A stretch of 6,556 nucleotides of DNA from Peptococcaceae bacterium UBA4997 (GTDB lineage: Bacteria; Bacillota; Dehalobacteriia; UBA4068; UBA4997): positions 45,352-51,907 of the forward strand of contig DGYV01000016.1 of the NCBI GenBank assembly GCA_002398485.1, given 5' to 3'. Positions within the stretch are counted from its first letter, which is position 1; each line of letters starts with the position of its first letter. The position numbers were made by a program, and so were the translations under genes. The notes beneath the pieces were generated by a model. It searched no databases and was not told the DNA's origin. It saw only the letters and a list, made by a program, of their open reading frames with translations. Below, piece after piece: positions 5,188-6,556 of the stretch.

Positions 5188-6556
5188 ATGCGTATTAGAT
5201 TAGTGATGTGGCTTGCGGGAAAAGTAAGCTTGCTTTTGGGTTTATCTATGCTGGTACCTTTGGGGATTTCTTTATATTTTAAAGACGGGGATTCATTATC
5301 ACTTTTATATTCAATGCTGGCAGCTTTAGCTGTAGGTATTGCTTTACTTTTGATTTTTAAGATCAAAGGTGAATTTTACCTGCGCCAAAGGGAAGGTTTT
5401 ATGTTTGTTACGGTAAGCTGGCTTTTGGCTGCAATCCTAGGCAGCTTGCCTTACTATTTAAGTGGGGTATGCCCTGATATTTCTTCAGCTTTTTTTGAGA
5501 GTATGTCTGGCTTTACTACTACGGGAGCAAGTATATTTACAAATGTTGAAGCTGTGCCAAGGGGCATATTGTTTTGGCGCAGTTTAACACATTGGTTAGG
5601 TGGTATGGGGATTGTTGTTTTATTTGTAGCAATTTTATCAGGCGGAGCCAACAGCAGTGGTTTTCAGATGTATAAAGCTGAAGCACCCGGGAATTCTTTA
5701 TCCGAAAAAATTACACCAAAAATAAGCGATACCTCCAAAATTTTATGGATAACTTATGTTGTAATGTCTTTTATTTTAGTTTTGCTACTTTTTGGCGGAG
5801 GCATGAGTTTATATGATTCACTTTGTCATGCTTTTGCTACAATGGCTACAGGAGGATTTTCCACCAAAAATATAAGTATAGGTTACTATGACAGTGCTTA
5901 TATAGATTGGGTAACAACTGTTTTTATGATTTTGGCAGGTAGTAATCTAGCTGCTTTTTATGTGCTTTTCACCAAAAAACAGATTTCTTTTTGGAAAAGT
6001 GATGAATTTAAGTTTTATATTTTAGTTATCATCACCGCAACCTTATTGATAACAGCAAACTTGCTTACTAATAATTTTTATCCTGATAAATCGTTGGCAG
6101 ATGTGATTCGTTACAGCGCTTTTCAGGTTGCTTCTATTATTACCACCACAGGTTATGCTACTACTGATTTCAATTTGTGGCCATCCTTTTCCCAACTTGC
6201 TTTATTTATTTTGTTGTTTTTTGGTGGATGCTCAGGTTCTACAAGTGGGGCCATAAAAATGAGCAGAATAGTAGTATTGCTTAAAAATACCTTTGTAGAA
6301 CTTGCTCGCCTGGTGCATCCTAAAGTTGTTCGCAGTGTTAAATTCAATAGGCGTTCTTTACCGCCCACATTGGTTAGTAATGTTTTGCAGTTTTTTACCA
6401 TATATATATTTCTGTTTTTTATAGGCAGTTTGGTAATGGCAGCCTTTGGTATGAGCTTTACTTCCGCCCTAACTTCTGTAGCAAGTTGTTTGGGTAATGT
6501 TGGTCCCGGTTTGGATACTGTGGGGCCTATGTCTAATTATTCCGCTGTGGCTCCTT
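5188..6556 (+). CDS. trkH: TrkH/KtrB-family potassium channel subunit (3' end beyond the window)
   Basis: The open frame runs from the ATG at 5188 off the right edge, with 456 codons visible. TrkH proteins are usually about 480 residues, so only some 25-35 are missing. It is a polytopic inner-membrane protein with the fourfold M1-P-M2 architecture of the K+ pore. Hydrophobic segments lie near 12-30, 40-58, 70-90, 134-150, 185-204, 241-261, 276-294, 334-350 and 397-420. Four selectivity-filter loops can be seen: TTGAS (111-115), ATGGFS (220-225), TTTGYAT (319-325) and LGNVGPG (435-441). The filter glycines are probably G113, G222, G322 and G436. The GGCSGSTSGAIKMSR stretch (346-360), in the gating-loop region after the third pore loop, is typical of the family. 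It follows trkA by 18 bases and should form the membrane pore that TrkA gates. TrkH versus KtrB cannot be fully separated, but a full-length TrkA partner favours Trk. Confidence 0.95.
   Translation, partial: MRIRLVMWLAGKVSLLLGLSMLVPLGISLYFKDGDSLSLLYSMLAALAVGIALLLIFKIKGEFYLRQREGFMFVTVSWLLAAILGSLPYYLSGVCPDISSAFFESMSGFTTTGASIFTNVEAVPRGILFWRSLTHWLGGMGIVVLFVAILSGGANSSGFQMYKAEAPGNSLSEKITPKISDTSKILWITYVVMSFILVLLLFGGGMSLYDSLCHAFATMATGGFSTKNISIGYYDSAYIDWVTTVFMILAGSNLAAFYVLFTKKQISFWKSDEFKFYILVIITATLLITANLLTNNFYPDKSLADVIRYSAFQVASIITTTGYATTDFNLWPSFSQLALFILLFFGGCSGSTSGAIKMSRIVVLLKNTFVELARLVHPKVVRSVKFNRRSLPPTLVSNVLQFFTIYIFLFFIGSLVMAAFGMSFTSALTSVASCLGNVGPGLDTVGPMSNYSAVAP

Noticed and set aside
5181..5198. 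Five-codon mini-ORF (ATG to TAG) overlapping the trkH start
   Set aside because: Its ATG is only 2 bases from the SD-like GGGAG, too close for efficient initiation. Probably incidental, though translational coupling cannot be excluded.
1..6556. CRISPR array, insertion sequence, phage or att site next to the tRNAs
   Set aside because: No regularly spaced repeats, no transposase or integrase coding sequence, and no duplicated tRNA 3' end are visible in the window.

Overview
The window comes from an AT-rich bacterial chromosome, most likely a low-GC Gram-positive (Bacillota; Clostridia or Negativicutes-like). This is inferred from base composition, strong AGGAGG/GGAGG-type ribosome binding sites, CCA-encoding tRNA genes, near-consensus housekeeping sigma promoters, and a full-length two-domain TrkA followed by a TrkH-type subunit. 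The genus cannot be named from the sequence alone.

Layout. Positions 1-285 hold no convincing gene. They do contain a long imperfect hairpin (73-164) followed by a run of seven T, which looks like a structured RNA or a large terminator belonging to something to the left. Positions 286-618 are a minus-strand tRNA operon: a near-perfect promoter (590-618), tRNA-Pro(TGG), an 82-base spacer with a small hairpin, tRNA-Gln(CTG), and a 19-bp terminator hairpin that starts on the last base of the tRNA-Gln CCA end. Positions 619-757 are very AT-rich and separate this operon from a divergent plus-strand promoter.

The plus strand then carries three transcription units. The first is a class I/II PLP-dependent aminotransferase (847-2019), with an extended -10 promoter and a hairpin behind it. 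The second is a beta-CASP metallo-beta-lactamase-fold protein (2142-3695), a predicted RNA-processing nuclease with its own promoter and a strong terminator. The third is a potassium-uptake operon in which trkA (3823-5169) is followed after 18 bases by a TrkH-type channel gene (5188 to beyond the right edge, 456 codons visible).

Functional reading. TrkA is the cytosolic NAD-binding gating subunit and TrkH the ion-conducting membrane subunit, so the last two genes should form one K+ uptake complex. The aminotransferase and the beta-CASP protein appear to be independent single-gene units, each bounded by a hairpin. The protein genes are ordinary conserved housekeeping genes. I see no clear new system; the least explained signal is the structured segment at 73-168.
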